From Desmodesmus armatus (taxonomy: Eukaryota; Chlorophyta; Chlorophyceae; Sphaeropleales; Scenedesmaceae): a stretch of 64,000 nt of DNA. The notes beneath the pieces are model-generated. The model was not told where the DNA came from. It searched no databases and saw only the letters and a program-made list of their open reading frames with translations. Shown here piece by piece: positions 42,069 to 53,579 of the stretch. The DNA lies in NCBI GenBank assembly GCA_007449985.2, contig VIIQ02000294.1, forward strand, positions 1-64,000. The letters run 5' to 3'. How positions within the stretch are numbered: the first letter of the stretch is position 1; each line of letters opens with the position of its first letter. The position numbers were made by a program, and so were the translations under genes.

Positions 42069-42849
42069 GTGACGACACATGTGAACGCTGTTGCTGTTCC
42101 TGTTACATGTGTCACGCCAGGCCATATCACACGATAAACTGCAGCCATGCCTCACGACCTCACCTCCATGCTGCCTGCAGTGTTGCCCTTGTGTGTGTCC
42201 TGCTACAGCTTGGCTAGCTCCTTGCTTGTGTTGGCCTTGTTATACTCAGAACGAGCCTCCAATACCCGCAGGCATCCAACATGCCCTGTAAGCTTGTCTC
42301 CAGGAAGCCCCACAGCTTTGCAAGCACGGTTGGTGTGTCCCAGTGGCCTTGATCAGCACAATGCTTGACTGTAGGGGACAACAGGGCAGCAGCAGCAGCC
42401 ACAGAGATCAGTTGGGCCGACATACTGAAGATGCAGGCGTTGCTACACCATGGCAACAGTGCATAACACATGTTCTGACTGCAACCTACCACACAACAAA
42501 CAGTCTGGTTGACCATGTAGCATGGGGCAACAGAACCCAGCCTTGAAGCTGGTAGGTAGGAGCATTTTGACCTCACCGTGCTGCTGGTCAACCATCTGCA
42601 AGCTTCAGAGCTTGTGCTGGTCCTTAATCAATCCAGGAGCCACACAGCAGCACCCCCTGCCCACAAAGCACCTCCTGCACACACGTTCACAGGCAGCACA
42701 GGGGTGTCTGAACACTAAGCAGCAGCAACATAGGAAGTTGTAACAGGCTGTGTCAGACACGCCTGCTGTCCATTTGCAGTGCAACAAATCAAGAATTGCA
42801 TGCGTGTGCTGTTGTACCTGCCAGCATGGCTGAGGAACACAAGGTTGTG

Positions 42850-43040
42850 AGTCATGGCCCACAAGCACAGCTGGCAGGTCAGGGCCGTGGTTGAACTCAC
42901 GCTGCATTTGACCCAGCCCGTCAGTCTTCAGCAATTTGTAAGAGGCCGCAACAGCTTTGAGCATCTCCTCCATTGCCATCACAGGCGCTGCGTCCAGAAT
43001 CTGCACTGGAGGCAGATCTGTCAACTACTGCTGCAGCTGC
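42850..43040 (-). CDS. Exon candidate VQILDAAPVMAMEEMLKAVA within the element
   Basis: On the minus strand after CAGCTGCAG: VQILDAAPVMAMEEMLKAVA, SYKLLKTDGLGQMQREFNHG, PDLPAVLVGHDSQP, to a GTGTTC donor-like site. A further segment upstream (43165-43300: AVTDWAQGGNVLMPRASSPF, RILKLDSTCSNATAQHLTNL) may precede it. The composition is that of a real protein, but no homologue is recognised. Confidence 0.35.
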
Positions 43041-43609
43041 ACTGTGTAGCTGATGCAGAGGCACAGCATCGTGCTCATACCACCCAGGACGCTGTACATA
43101 ATTATGTGATAGCGATAGCGGACCAGTGCGAGCTCTGGATGAGACGGAACGAATCAACTACCAAGTTTGTGAGGTGCTGAGCTGTTGCATTGGAGCACGT
43201 ACTATCAAGCTTCAGGATCCGAAACGGCGAAGACGCACGAGGCATCAAGACGTTGCCACCCTGAGCCCAGTCAGTGACAGCCTGTTCAAAACACAGGGCA
43301 GGTATGAACCCAGATACTCTGGAGGCAGGCTTCAATGCTTGATTAGAAGTCTGGAAGTGCTGCCTTTTCTCTTGCAGAAGCATGTCATCCTCAAGATGAG
43401 TGCATTGGGACTCCCAGGATTTGCTGTGCAACACATTGGCAGTACTAGTGCCAGTCCTCCAAGCCTCTCTTCGGATATCCTGATGCGTTTAACAGTCAGT
43501 TTTGCTGCACTGCATGGCCCAATGCAAAGGTGGCCACTCCCGCCTGTCCGTTGCAGCCACTGTAGCCGCTGCGCAGCGGCATGCACTGTCACTATGATGA
43601 CAGCAACGC

Positions 43610-43860
43610 CGTTACCTGCACCGTTAGTGGCTGCAACTGCCGTTAGACAGCGTTAGGCACCGCCGCGGTACCGCTAACGGCGGTAACGTTAACGGCGGTA
43701 ACGCCCCCTAGCGGTCAGCTTAACGGCAGTTAACGCCGTGTTTAACGGCGTTATGGAAAAACGTTAGCTGGGCGTTAAGACCGTTAACGAGCGCTGGCCG
43801 CAGCGTTATCAGCGTTAACAACGTTAACGGTGTTGACAAGCGTTAGGCTTGCAGGGGCAC
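43610..43860. repeat. Left subterminal GTTAACG repeat cluster of the CACTA element
   Basis: More than 15 CGTTA/TAACG units, for example GGCGGTAACGTTAACGGCGG at about 43678-43698. The partner cluster is at 46340-46530. Confidence 0.9.
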
Positions 43861-44159
43861 CAGGTATCGTATTTACTACTAGCATATGCTGTCGATTTGC
43901 CTAGGCCAGGCCTGTAGGAAGTCCTCTGGAGTGGTACTGCTGTGAGTTGAAGCAGCAGTACTGCCAGTGCCGGCACACGCAGACACTGATTGCAGCAAGT
44001 AGTACTTACAACCACAACAGCGTCAACAACACACGACCAGGCATTGTAGCTGAAATGCCATTGTCCAAGGCCAACAAACACACTCCATAACCACCACTGT
44101 TGCTGCTTGTGACAAGGGCCACAACAGCACAACACCAACGCCGTACTACACAGGCAGCC

Positions 44160-44380
44160 ACAGCTGCCCATTGCAGATGTATCAAGCAGACTTGATGTGT
44201 TGAACAGACTGCACCGAGCAGCAGCTTACTGCTACAAACTTGTCCTCTGGCACTAACTTCAGCAGCAGCAGCATCACCTTGGGCGTCTTCTGCAGTAAAA
44301 CGGGCGCTCTTGTTGAGCGAGGGGTAGCGGGAAAGTTCTTCCCTGCAAAACGTACAAACAACAACGTCACCTGCTGCAAT
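44160..44380 (-). CDS. Exon candidate inside the CACTA element
   Basis: The minus-strand frame reads KNFPATPRSTRAPVLLQKTP then KVMLLLLKLVPEDKFVAVSC. Overlapping frames are also open, so the coding frame is uncertain. Possibly remains of an element protein or a captured host fragment. Confidence 0.25.
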
Positions 44381-44399
44381 CAAAGGACCAGGCCTGGCT

Positions 44400-44975
44400 G
44401 CCGCTGTCCCGCCTCCTGGGCAACACTGCTACTAGTGGGCAGCACCATGCTGCTGACAAGGGCACGCTGCCATTTCTGCTGCTCCGGCTGCGGTTCCTGC
44501 TGCTGCTTACATATCCTCAGCATTTGCATCAGCAAGCAAAGCGCTGTGACAGCACACAGGCTGCATCTTACCTTCTTTGTTAGGCAAAATTGCCCAGGGA
44601 GTCCAGCACTGCCCATTGCACACCCCTCATTACGGTTCCTGTGCACATCAAAACCCGATGTCAGCAGGCAGTGGCGTGTGTCAGACACATGATTGAGCAT
44701 GGGGGCGTGTGTGTCAAATAAGCAAGCACTGCACCTGCTGAGCAGCATTGCTAGCGCTGACAAGGGCGCGCAGCTGCTGCACTGCTCCTCCTGCATCCAA
44801 GGCTGCTGCTTCTGCATCCTCAGCATCTGCACCATGAAGCGCAAGCAATCCGACAGCACACCATGTGTGGCTATATCTTACCTGCTTCAAAAGGCGCCGT
44901 CGCACAGAGAGTCCCCCGTTGCACACCCTTGCTGGCAACGTTTCCTGCGCATGCCACACGGCAAGTGAGAAATTA
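44400..44975 (-). repeat. ~295-bp tandem duplication of an exon-intron-exon unit
   Basis: The minus-strand unit with GGGGTGTGCAA or AGGGTGTGCAA, a GTAAGAT donor, GCAGATGCTGAGGATGCAGA and CGCCCTTGTCAGC occurs at about 44975-44725 and 44670-44425. The first unit's second exon reads GADAEDAEAAALDAGGAVQQ, LRALVSASNAAQQ; the second has a stop in the same frame. Confidence 0.7.
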
Positions 44976-46339
44976 GTTGTTGGTCACATGGCAGCAGTGG
45001 GGTCCAAACTTGGTGCACATGTGATGTACATGCCCAGTGCATACCACCCAGCGCGCTCGCAGCTGCTTCAAGCATTGCCAGCCTTGTCCATAGTCATGAA
45101 GGCTGCTGGCAACTTGCCTGTGCAACCACATACTGCCGCTGCAGTCCCGTCATCCTGGGCAAGGGGACATGTTGGCTGCCGTTGCTGCAGCCAGCTTGGT
45201 CACCAGTTCAGCGCCTGCACAGCAGTTGTGCCAGTGCAGCAGCATGACAGGATTGACATAGCCAAGCAATGTGCTGAAGTGAGCAGCAGCACAACCTACA
45301 TGATCCCAGCTGCTGTGGACAGCAGCATGTGTCCCGTGCAGCAGCTGCTGACGACTGTACTGGCATCAGCCTCTTTATGGAGCATCTTATGAATGGGAGG
45401 CATAACATTCAAGTAACAGTGCAACAGAGCAGCTGCAGGCACACCTGTGATACTGTCTGGCCCCTAGACTGCTGCAACTACCATTGCCCACCTGCTGCTT
45501 CACCCCAGAGCTTGGGCACGCAGCCATCGCGGACGGATCCTCGTCACTGCAATATGCGTGCATAGATCAGGTCACTCTGCAGATACCTCCAACGATTGCT
45601 GCAGCTGTGCCTGTGTTTAGTGCATTTGCCTGCAGCAGATAAGTGCTGACCTGCTCAGCTCCTTGCACTCAAGCTGTCGTAACCGCATCAGAGAATGATG
45701 TGTCATTTTAAAACGTTGGTCGTAACTGACGACGTAGCAGAAGGCGCGGTGCATGGTGGAAACGGCCGATGGACAGATGATCTGAAAGGTAGTTAGAGCT
45801 GTTTCTGCCGTCCAGAGCCAGTCGGTGGCTGCAATGACTGGATAGAGGCCGGAGTATTACGGATGACACGGTACATCGTAGGAAACCTTGGCCTATGCTG
45901 CGTTGTTCAACCCTAGGGTCACTGGCCGGTAGATCAGTACCGCTCAACGGATGTGTTCGTCTTTCACAGCAAGAAGGCCTGACATGACAGATGAAGGTTG
46001 CATGTCTCTCCGGTTGATCAAGCCTGGGGTGTCACAAACAGCAGGCACACCCTGCCCACCCCCATCCCCACCGTTGGGGGTACCCCCACCCCATCCCCAC
46101 CCCCACCCCCACCCCCCACCCCCCACCCCCCACCCCCACCCCCACCCCCACCCCCACCCCACCCCCACCCCCAAAGATGACTGTAACAGTGACCATTGCA
46201 ACTGCAATCATGCTTCCTCAGCAGCACCACGGGCGGCTACTGCTTCTGCAACATGAGCATAAACCTGCCTGGCCCAGTGGGCCTACTAAGCCCCGGCAGG
46301 CCTTTAGAACGCACGAACAGAACATTCAGATACAAGCAT

Positions 46340-46530
46340 CAGCTTCAATAGGCTTTAACGCTTGTTGAACAATTGTTAACGTCGCTAACTACGCCTAACG
46401 CTCAGAGCGCGACGCTAGCGATTTGTAACGTCGTTAACGGTGGCTACCGCCGCTACCTACCGGGCCTAACGCTGCTAACGGGACATAACGCCCTTTTAAC
46501 GCATCGTTAACGCGCTTAACGCCGGTCCAA
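46340..46530. repeat. Right subterminal GTTAACG repeat cluster of the CACTA element
   Basis: Degenerate TAACG units (GGCTTTAACGCTTGTTG, AACGTCGTTAACGGTGG, TTTTAACGCATCGTTAACGC), inverted relative to 43610-43860. Confidence 0.9.
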
Positions 46531-46552
46531 CGGCGTTGCTGTCATCATAGTG

Positions 46553-47520
46553 TGTCTGCCAACAGCGTCGATCTGCCAGGCTGGGCTGCACTGTCCACAC
46601 TATCACTAAACGGCAACAGAAGCAGTTTCAAGTACAAATCAAGCTTGTCACATGTCGTCCACAAGGAGTGAGAAGGGTCAAAGCAGCAAAAGGGAAGACT
46701 ACATCCAGCGTGCACTGCTTCATGGAGGGACATGTGCCTCATGTTCGGGAGTTACCAGGTCTTCGGCCGGCGCTCTTGGCGGCCTGTGTTGTCACTGCCA
46801 CAATCACTGGCGGGTGTGGCAAGCAGGCCAACCCAAACCTGAGGTCCACAGCAGAAGTGATGGTGCCGTGCTGCACGGTGACCCTCAGATGCTGCGTGCA
46901 CACTGCAATCTACAGCGGCTGCAGTTGTGCTGTACTTGACTGCATGTACTGCTCAATGTGCCGGACAACAGCACTGTGCAGGTTGGGGAACATGCAACAC
47001 CAGCATTATGTTGTGCTTGCAAGCCTTGCTGCTAGCTAGCTTTGAGCCTTGACGTGTTGCATGTCGGCCTACCTCGGCGTACTGCACGTGTGACATATGC
47101 CAAGTCAAGCACCGGTGACCTCAGGGCATGGGGTTGTTGGGCCTGCTACTGTGTGATTGAGGATTTAAAACTTTCAAAGAAAGATAGCACCAGCAACACC
47201 CACAGCTCTATGACTAAGTTGCTGCAGCTGCCCAGCACTTCTTTAGGAACGACTTGTCAGGTGGCACTTGGCTAGGAACAGGCAGTGTTATGCCTACGCC
47301 ATTGTATATGGACATGTGCACACATGCTTCAGTTACTGTGTGTGGCCAGTTGACTGCAACTCACTCAGTCATGACAATCAATCAAGGCATGTGAGACACA
47401 TGTTTCTAGCACCTGAGCACCCGCTTGCAAGAGGTGAACATGTATGCATATACACTTCCAGTTATGTCCGGACGGATCCGTCTGTGCATAGACACCAGAA
47501 CAATGCTCCCTCAAGTACAG
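46553..47520. other. Right interior of the putative outer element; no gene supported
   Basis: Open frames at 46652-46939 and 46668-47039 overlap in different frames and lack motifs. Otherwise ordinary sequence. Confidence 0.4.
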
Positions 47521-47540
47521 GTACCACCAGCTGGACTTCA

Positions 47541-47655
47541 TACTAGTAGTACTACCCTAGTAGGGGGTAGTAAGCTAATAATTCACTACTACCCTGGTAG
47601 CAGGGTAGTAGGTGGTCACAAATGCACTACTACCCCTCTACTACCCGGGTAGTAG
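47541..47655. repeat. Right CTACTACCC palindromic repeat block
   Basis: Contains an 11-bp-stem hairpin (CTACTACCCTG, GTAG, CAGGGTAGTAG at 47586-47611) and a perfect 18-bp palindrome CTACTACCCGGGTAGTAG at 47638-47655; inverted homology to the left block. Confidence 0.9.
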
Positions 47656-47799
47656 CCAAGCCAGGCTGTCGGGAGGGCCTGCTGTCACTGCTGAGTGCAC
47701 ACTGTGCGCTGTAGGCTACACGCCCACAAGTTACACTCGACTCTCAAAAGGACAGCAAACTGGACAGCAGCACACTGCGGCAGCTGCTTTGTTTTCTTT

Positions 47800-49172
47800 T
47801 TCTTTCAAGAAAGAAAGAAAAGAAGAAGAAGAGCTTTAAAACCGGCAGCAGCAGTCAACAGCAGTATCTGCGCAATGCAACTTCCCTGGACACATTGATT
47901 CAAACATTGGTACAAGGCACCAAATATAATGCTGAAGTCAAACATGTCCAGATCCGCTGATCCGCTGAACCGCTCGCTGCAACGCCAATTTGGCAGACAC
48001 CTTAGGCTGCTTACTCAACCTGCCTGGATTCCGTGGCTTTGACCTGTTGGGTTCAACCATGTTGGCCAACCCCTACTTGTCGCAGAGCACTCAGTGCTCA
48101 CACTATGATAGTCACCAAGTGTAACGGGGCATGATACGCACAGTCACAGTTCACCACTGAGAACCCACGCCCACTCGCAGTGCAGGCTGCAGCACTACAA
48201 CTCAATACAGGTGCGATACAGGTGCAACAGTGACACGTGTCACAAGACGGTCTTGTCATGTATCACACTTGTCACAATGTCAAACATGCATTGAAAGCAC
48301 ACTGCTGGGGGTGCCATAGGCTACGACATACATCTACTCACACAATATGCTGTGTTACAGCTGATTGTCAACAATCAGCTGTCAACACTATGCAAAATGA
48401 TGCACAGGGCAAATAGCCCGGCTATTTGTGCAGTGCACAGTGCCACTGGCGCTAGCTTCAAATCATCGTCAAGCCTTCATGATGACAGTCAACCACTACC
48501 GCACACTGCATAAATGCCATTAGCGCTCTGAACAAGAGCCCCTCCCCTAGGTCAACATATGACGGCGCTGTGAGAATGCTGCCAAAGTCTCTGTCGAACA
48601 CAGCACTTTCGAAGTGCTTTGTGATTGAATCACCCGGAGCAAATTAGCTAGTGTGAACCTACTGCACAGATGCCCAACAGACAAGTCTTCAAGGACTGTG
48701 GATGCAAGAACGCCAGCTGTGTGAATGTCAGAACCTGCCACTTTGATGACAGCGCCTGATGCGGTCAATGCCAACCGGCCACTGTTGCAGCCTAGCAGCC
48801 AATGCACGGAGCGGAGGATGGAGGAACATGGACACATCCTGTATCGGATCGCCTAGCCAGCAGCCGCAAGGCAACACGTCCAACTCAGAAAGTTGGCGGT
48901 GTCCATGAACAACAAACATGTGCCTACACACTCAGACTATGAGTGTGTAGAAAACTCTGGGACCAATTTCGACTACACTGTATTTGATGTGGGGCAGATG
49001 CACATTGCTAGAGACTCAGAGGCGTTGCGGCTGATGACCATCGAGCAGGACTGCACCCACTACTGGACGAATTTCTCAAGCCTTCACAGGATATGGCGTG
49101 CATGCTTGGGCTGCAATCTAGACTGGCAGATGTCAGCCGTCTTGCCAACCACCCACAACATCAACACCAGGC
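47800..49172. other. Intergenic stretch beyond the intact membrane-protein gene
   Basis: A small purine/pyrimidine inverted repeat (TTTCTTTC/GAAAGAAA, 47796-47820) and a hairpin GGCAAATAGCC/GGCTATTTG (48408-48428) are visible. A minus-strand frame at 48550-48800 (RLALTASGAVIKVAGSDIHT) looks slightly protein-like but has no support. Confidence 0.4.
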
Positions 49173-52100
49173 CTACACACGCTCAGCAGGGCTCATGGTG
49201 CTGGGGTCCTTGCTTTCCTCACCGTGCTGCCCTGCCCTGCTGTCGACAACAAGCGCAGCAGGCTGTGCCGCACTGACTGGATAGCCCATGTATGCAAAGG
49301 CACTCCGCACACCATGCAGCCCCCCCTCCTTGGCCGTGGCAAAGGCTGCAGCCACAGTTGCCTTGAGGGCAGGCGCCAGCTTCAGGAAGCACCAAACCAC
49401 AAACACCAGGTTGACCACAAACACCAGAACCATGATGGCGATTCGCAGAGCATACGCAGTAGACTCTTGAATATCATACGCAAACATTGCCAGTGCCCCC
49501 AGGGTGGTTGCTGCCAGGCATGAGGTTGACACGAGGTGCAGACGGTGCAGGGTGGGCTCAGCGTATGGCTGGAACGCAATTTGCACCGCAGCACTGGCCC
49601 AAAACACAAGCAGCAAGCTCAGCACCGAGTAGTAACGCTGCATGGGGAAGGAGAAGACTGAGATGACGGTCAGCAGCACAGTGCGTGCAGCCCACACAGC
49701 CTCCCACCACATGCACTCAGGCCTGTAGGTACGGTAGAGGAAACCAAACTTCTCCCTAAAGCTGTCGCTGTCAGCCCGGCTGCGGTACAGGTACAGCCCC
49801 ACACCCGTGGCAACAGGCACAGCAACACACCACAGCAGAACGGAGGGCACGCCAAGGCCAATAGCCCAGCGCAGGTGGTAGCCAGCAAAGCACTGCTGGT
49901 CAATTGCGCTGACCCAGTAACCCCAGTAATGGGTGAGGGTGGCGGTGGCACCCACTGGCACATCAGCGAGACCAGCCAACGGCACGTCAACCGCGAGGCA
50001 TGCAAAGAAACTGAGGGATGCGCGAACCAAGGTGGGAAACGCGTAAAACACCAGCACAAGCACAGTGACTGGCAGCTTGCGTAGCAGCACCCAAGGGCCC
50101 TGCCTGCTGGACTGTGTGGCACTGCTTGCGCCCCGCCTTGACTGCATGAACAAAGGCACCAGCCAACGCAGCAGGGCCCACCACAACCACTGCAGAGCCA
50201 TCACCACCACCAGCACAAACGCTGGTGCCAGGAAATACACCAACAAGCGCTGAATGGCGATGGGGAGCACACTAATGCCAACATAGTAATACAGCCAGCA
50301 GTCAAGGGACAGTGCCTGCCCTGACCCCATGGTAACTGCAATGCCTAGAGCCTGCAGCCACTGCTGCATATCAGAGAGTGGCCAAGGCACTGAAACACTG
50401 CCTATAATGACAAGGTACTGCAGGAACAACACCAGCACCTTGATATTGTCAGTGATCAGGACTGCACGGTCCCCCCTGAGGTTCTCCTGCCATGTGGCAT
50501 GAACGGTGTAGGTCACAAACGACGTAGTCAGGGAGCTCAGGAACACGTACAACCCAAGCTGCACAGGGGGCCGCATGCACCTACCACACCGCATAGGGCT
50601 CAACATGCCATACTCTGGCAGCTGGCAGTCACCACACAAGGTCCCGCGGTACCCAGGCTTGCACATGTGAGACTCATCAACATACTCACACGCTGTCCGA
50701 AATAATGGGCAGCGATGCATCTGGATGGAAGTAGGAGCAGATGACCAAAACCCAGGCAGCGGCTTCACAATGTTGGCCCCCAGACATTGAGCATTGGCTG
50801 GGCATGGTGTGCAGGTGGTGTTGGCAAAACTGACCGTGTGTGGAGGGCAACATACGCAGACATCATGCTGCAGAAACTCACCAACACCACAAGGGGTCCT
50901 GCTCAGGTAAACACCACCACTGCACTTGGTCAGGCTGCCGTGGGAAGGCAGTTCAACACTGGAGTTCTCAAAGGCAACAATAGTGCTGCCCACAAAACCA
51001 GCAGGCACACGGTTGTCGGCAAACACGACACTGCCGTCAGCTGCAAACGTGGCACTGTTGATCAACATCACTGCCCCCCCAGACCCCTCGACGACACTGT
51101 TGTTAGAAAATAGAGTACCGCCCGTCACAGAAACGATGGAGTGCGAGGCCGCAGCCAACCCACCACCAGCACCTTTTTGGCTGGTGTTGTTCAGAAAGCT
51201 GCTGTTGTTGATCAAGACCTCATCTACGACATCATCACCCGTTGACAATCCACTGGCAGAATACCCCGAGTATTCTACTTGCACAAATTCGCTGTCAGAA
51301 TCTTCAGAGTCTTCTGACAGCTCTTGTGCCTTGGTCTGCCCCATGGCACCAAAGTTGACACTATTGGTTGCAAAGCCTGCGGCCAGGCCACCACCCCACC
51401 CACCTATGCAGGTGTTGTTGGCCACAATGCTACCAGTGATGGTCAATGCTGTTCCAGAACCTATCACAATCCCACCTCCTGCACCACGGGCAGCCCAGTT
51501 GCTGTAGACAGAGGTGTTGTCCATGATGACCACGACCACCTTGCCATGGGTGCCATTCCCAATGGCACATATGCCACCACCAAAATCTGATGTGTTGTTG
51601 TATACACTGCTACCCGTGGTGATGTTCATAGCGGCTTTATCGCAGGCAGCCAGACCGCCACAAATGCTTTTGGCTGAGTTGTCATACACACAGCTGTTTG
51701 CGATGAGCACCTTGGAGGTGCCAGTAGCAAACACACCACCACCACCACTATTCACAGCAGTATTGCCACTCACCACACCATCAGTGATGGTCACCAAAGC
51801 ATCATCCTCAACGTAAATGCCCCCACCATTACCGATTGGAGCAGTGTTGCCACTGATCGTACTGCCAATGATAGTCACCACAGCGTCACCAGAAACTCGC
51901 ATGCCCCCAGCTTCATTGGCTGTGTTGCTGCTCAGGACGCTGCCACCAACAAGTGTGACTCTTGCATGCCCAGATGCAGCCACGCCTGCACCGTCCCAAG
52001 CTGCGTGATTGTTGCTCACACTGCTTGAATCAGCTATGACCACACTGGCATTCCCTGTCACGCTGATGCCCCCGCCCTTGCTCATACAATGGTTGTTGTC

Positions 52101-52884
52101 CACACTGCTATTGGCGGTGAGCATGACGCTTGCATTGCCCTCTGCAGCTAATCCTGCCCCGTAGTCAGCACTATTGTTGTTGAGACTACTGTTGGTGACA
52201 GTCAGTTTGGAACTGTCACGCGCAGCCAGCCCTCCACCACCAACTTCCCACACACAGTTTTTGAAAAACCTGCTCCCGCCAACAACGGCACTTGCATTGC
52301 CCTGAAGCAACAACCCACCACCTGAACCCCGTCCTGCGCGGTTCATTGAAACAATGCTGTCATGCAATGCCAAGCTGGCTTGGTCAGCAGCCATGAGTGG
52401 CCTGACCTGGTTGTTGGCAAAGGTGCTGTTGTACACCTCAAGCCTGCTGTCGTGCACCATACAAAGCAGGCTGTTGAAACTTTCGATGGAGGAGCCGCGC
52501 ACCCATGACAAATTGCTGTCCCATAACACCAAGGACCCGCTGCAGATGGTCAGAAGGCAGGGTGCTCCCTCAGTCACCTTGGACTCACAGCTGGTGACCA
52601 GGTTGACACCAGCAAAGTTGCTCATGAAGTTCTCCAGGTGGGTGGAGTTGAGGGAAACAACGGCTGTGGGGGTGCCAGTGCAAGCTATGCTTGCCTGCTT
52701 AAGCTTGCCGTCGTAACCAAGGATGATGAGCTCGCCATCATCACCAAGGGTGGTGTGGTTGCCGTCGCCGCCAAGGATGGTGAGCTTGCAGTGAGGTGTT
52801 GCTGCCTGGGGCTGCGCGTTGACCAAGGCCATGCCGAGGCAAAGCAGGGATAGCAACAGCAGTAGAGCCGAAGACCAGGCACGC
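49173..52884 (-). CDS. Beta-helix / Cys-rich / multi-pass membrane protein, exon 2 (intact copy)
   Basis: With exon 1 this gives 1243 aa. Residues ~8-32 complete a signal peptide ending ALVNAQ. Residues ~100-650 are repeats of short strands with NNxA, SSVxNN and GGG(L/I)xV, as in polymorphic outer membrane protein (Pmp) type right-handed beta-helices. Residues ~656-780 form a Cys-rich juxtamembrane region (CPPHTVSFANTTCTPCPANA, CKPGYRGTLCGDC). From ~783 there are about nine hydrophobic helices, then a polar tail. The layout suggests a surface receptor or adhesion protein of the plasma membrane; ligand and signalling are unknown. The damaged relatives at 53580 and 58901 are on the opposite strand. 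Confidence 0.85.
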
Positions 52885-53376
52885 CTGCAGGCCAGAGGGG
52901 GCACATCAGCAACAGCGTAGTAACAGCGCAGAAACAGTCAGACCCTTGCAGTGCAAGGCAGTATGCATGTCGCACGAGCCGTGGGGCACATGTTGCAGCT
53001 GCACCTCACCACATGCCATGCAGCCTGCCTTGCAAACATGACATGGTGCTTGCAGAGCCAGCAATGAAAGCCATGGTGATACAGCCAGCATGGCCTTAGG
53101 ACACACCCCTTGTGGCACTTGGCCTCAAAGGTGCCTGCCCGAGCCCACAGCACGTCACTGGCTCTTTGTAAGCAGCTTTTGGTACTTGTGAAGCCTCAGC
53201 CAGCTCGTCACACCCACCTGCAAGGGCATTGTGCGCCCACCATGTTTGTAGATCTTTAAGTTGTTGCGTCGATTTGATATGAGGTTCGTTGATCAATAGG
53301 CTTGTGTCGAAACCGGAAGGTGCACACTTGCTTATGAACCGGGTTCTGGAAGGGGTCAATGTGATACGTGACATAC

Positions 53377-53396
53377 CGAATAAGGTAACGAAACAT
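53377..53396 (-). CDS. Exon 1 of the intact membrane-protein gene (start codon)
   Basis: The large ORF has no ATG of its own at its 5' end. Upstream on the minus strand, ATGTTTCGTTACCTTATTCG is followed by a GTATGT donor; splicing to the acceptor CCTGCAG before 52884 (492-bp intron) keeps frame (phase 2) and gives MFRYLIRRAWSSALLLLLSL, a good signal peptide. The related copy has the same structure with a 490-bp intron. The total is exactly 1244 codons including the stop. Confidence 0.7.
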
Positions 53397-53579
53397 CGTG
53401 TCAGCCTCGGCCTCGTGTGTCGGTCATTTTGAGTGGCTGCTGGAAGGTCGGGTGAACACTGCTGATCAATCCGTGGAAAAAACGGTACATTCGCGTTGTT
53501 TGCTGTCACTGATTGATGGTTGGAGCATGTCGATTGAAAGCCCTTAGCAGCAGCTGCTGAGAGGGCAGGTCAGACGTGT

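Larger units (their letters stand above)
43590..46552. mobile_element. CACTA (En/Spm-type) DNA transposon, 2963 bp, TGT target duplication
   Basis: It starts CACTATGATGACAGCAACGC at 43590 and ends with the exact complement of these ends (24 bp perfect) at 46552. TGT flanks both sides (43587-43589 and 46553-46555). The subterminal ~220 bp on each side are packed with degenerate GTTAACG/CGTTA units in both orientations, the usual transposase-binding layout of CACTA elements. The interior has no recognised transposase, so it is probably non-autonomous. Confidence 0.9.
40815..47675. mobile_element. Putative large element with palindromic CTACTACCC terminal repeats
   Basis: The left end (CCGACAGAATGGTCTAGCTA then CTACCC) matches the reverse complement of the right end (CCGACAGCCTGGCTTGGCTA then CTACCC), and similarity goes on for ~100 bp (CCCCTAGTAGGTGTTGT, CCTACTACCCT..AGGGTAGTAG). 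Each end is itself made of CTACTACCC units in both orientations. The interval holds minus-strand exon-like segments and a nested CACTA element. The ends could instead be two independent MITE copies in opposite orientation. Confidence 0.5.

Noticed and set aside
53256..53396. 46-codon frame starting MFRYLIRYVTYHID, conserved in the damaged copy
   Set aside because: After its first 20 bases the similarity is better explained as a duplicated intron; splicing at base 20 gives a full-length protein in both copies.
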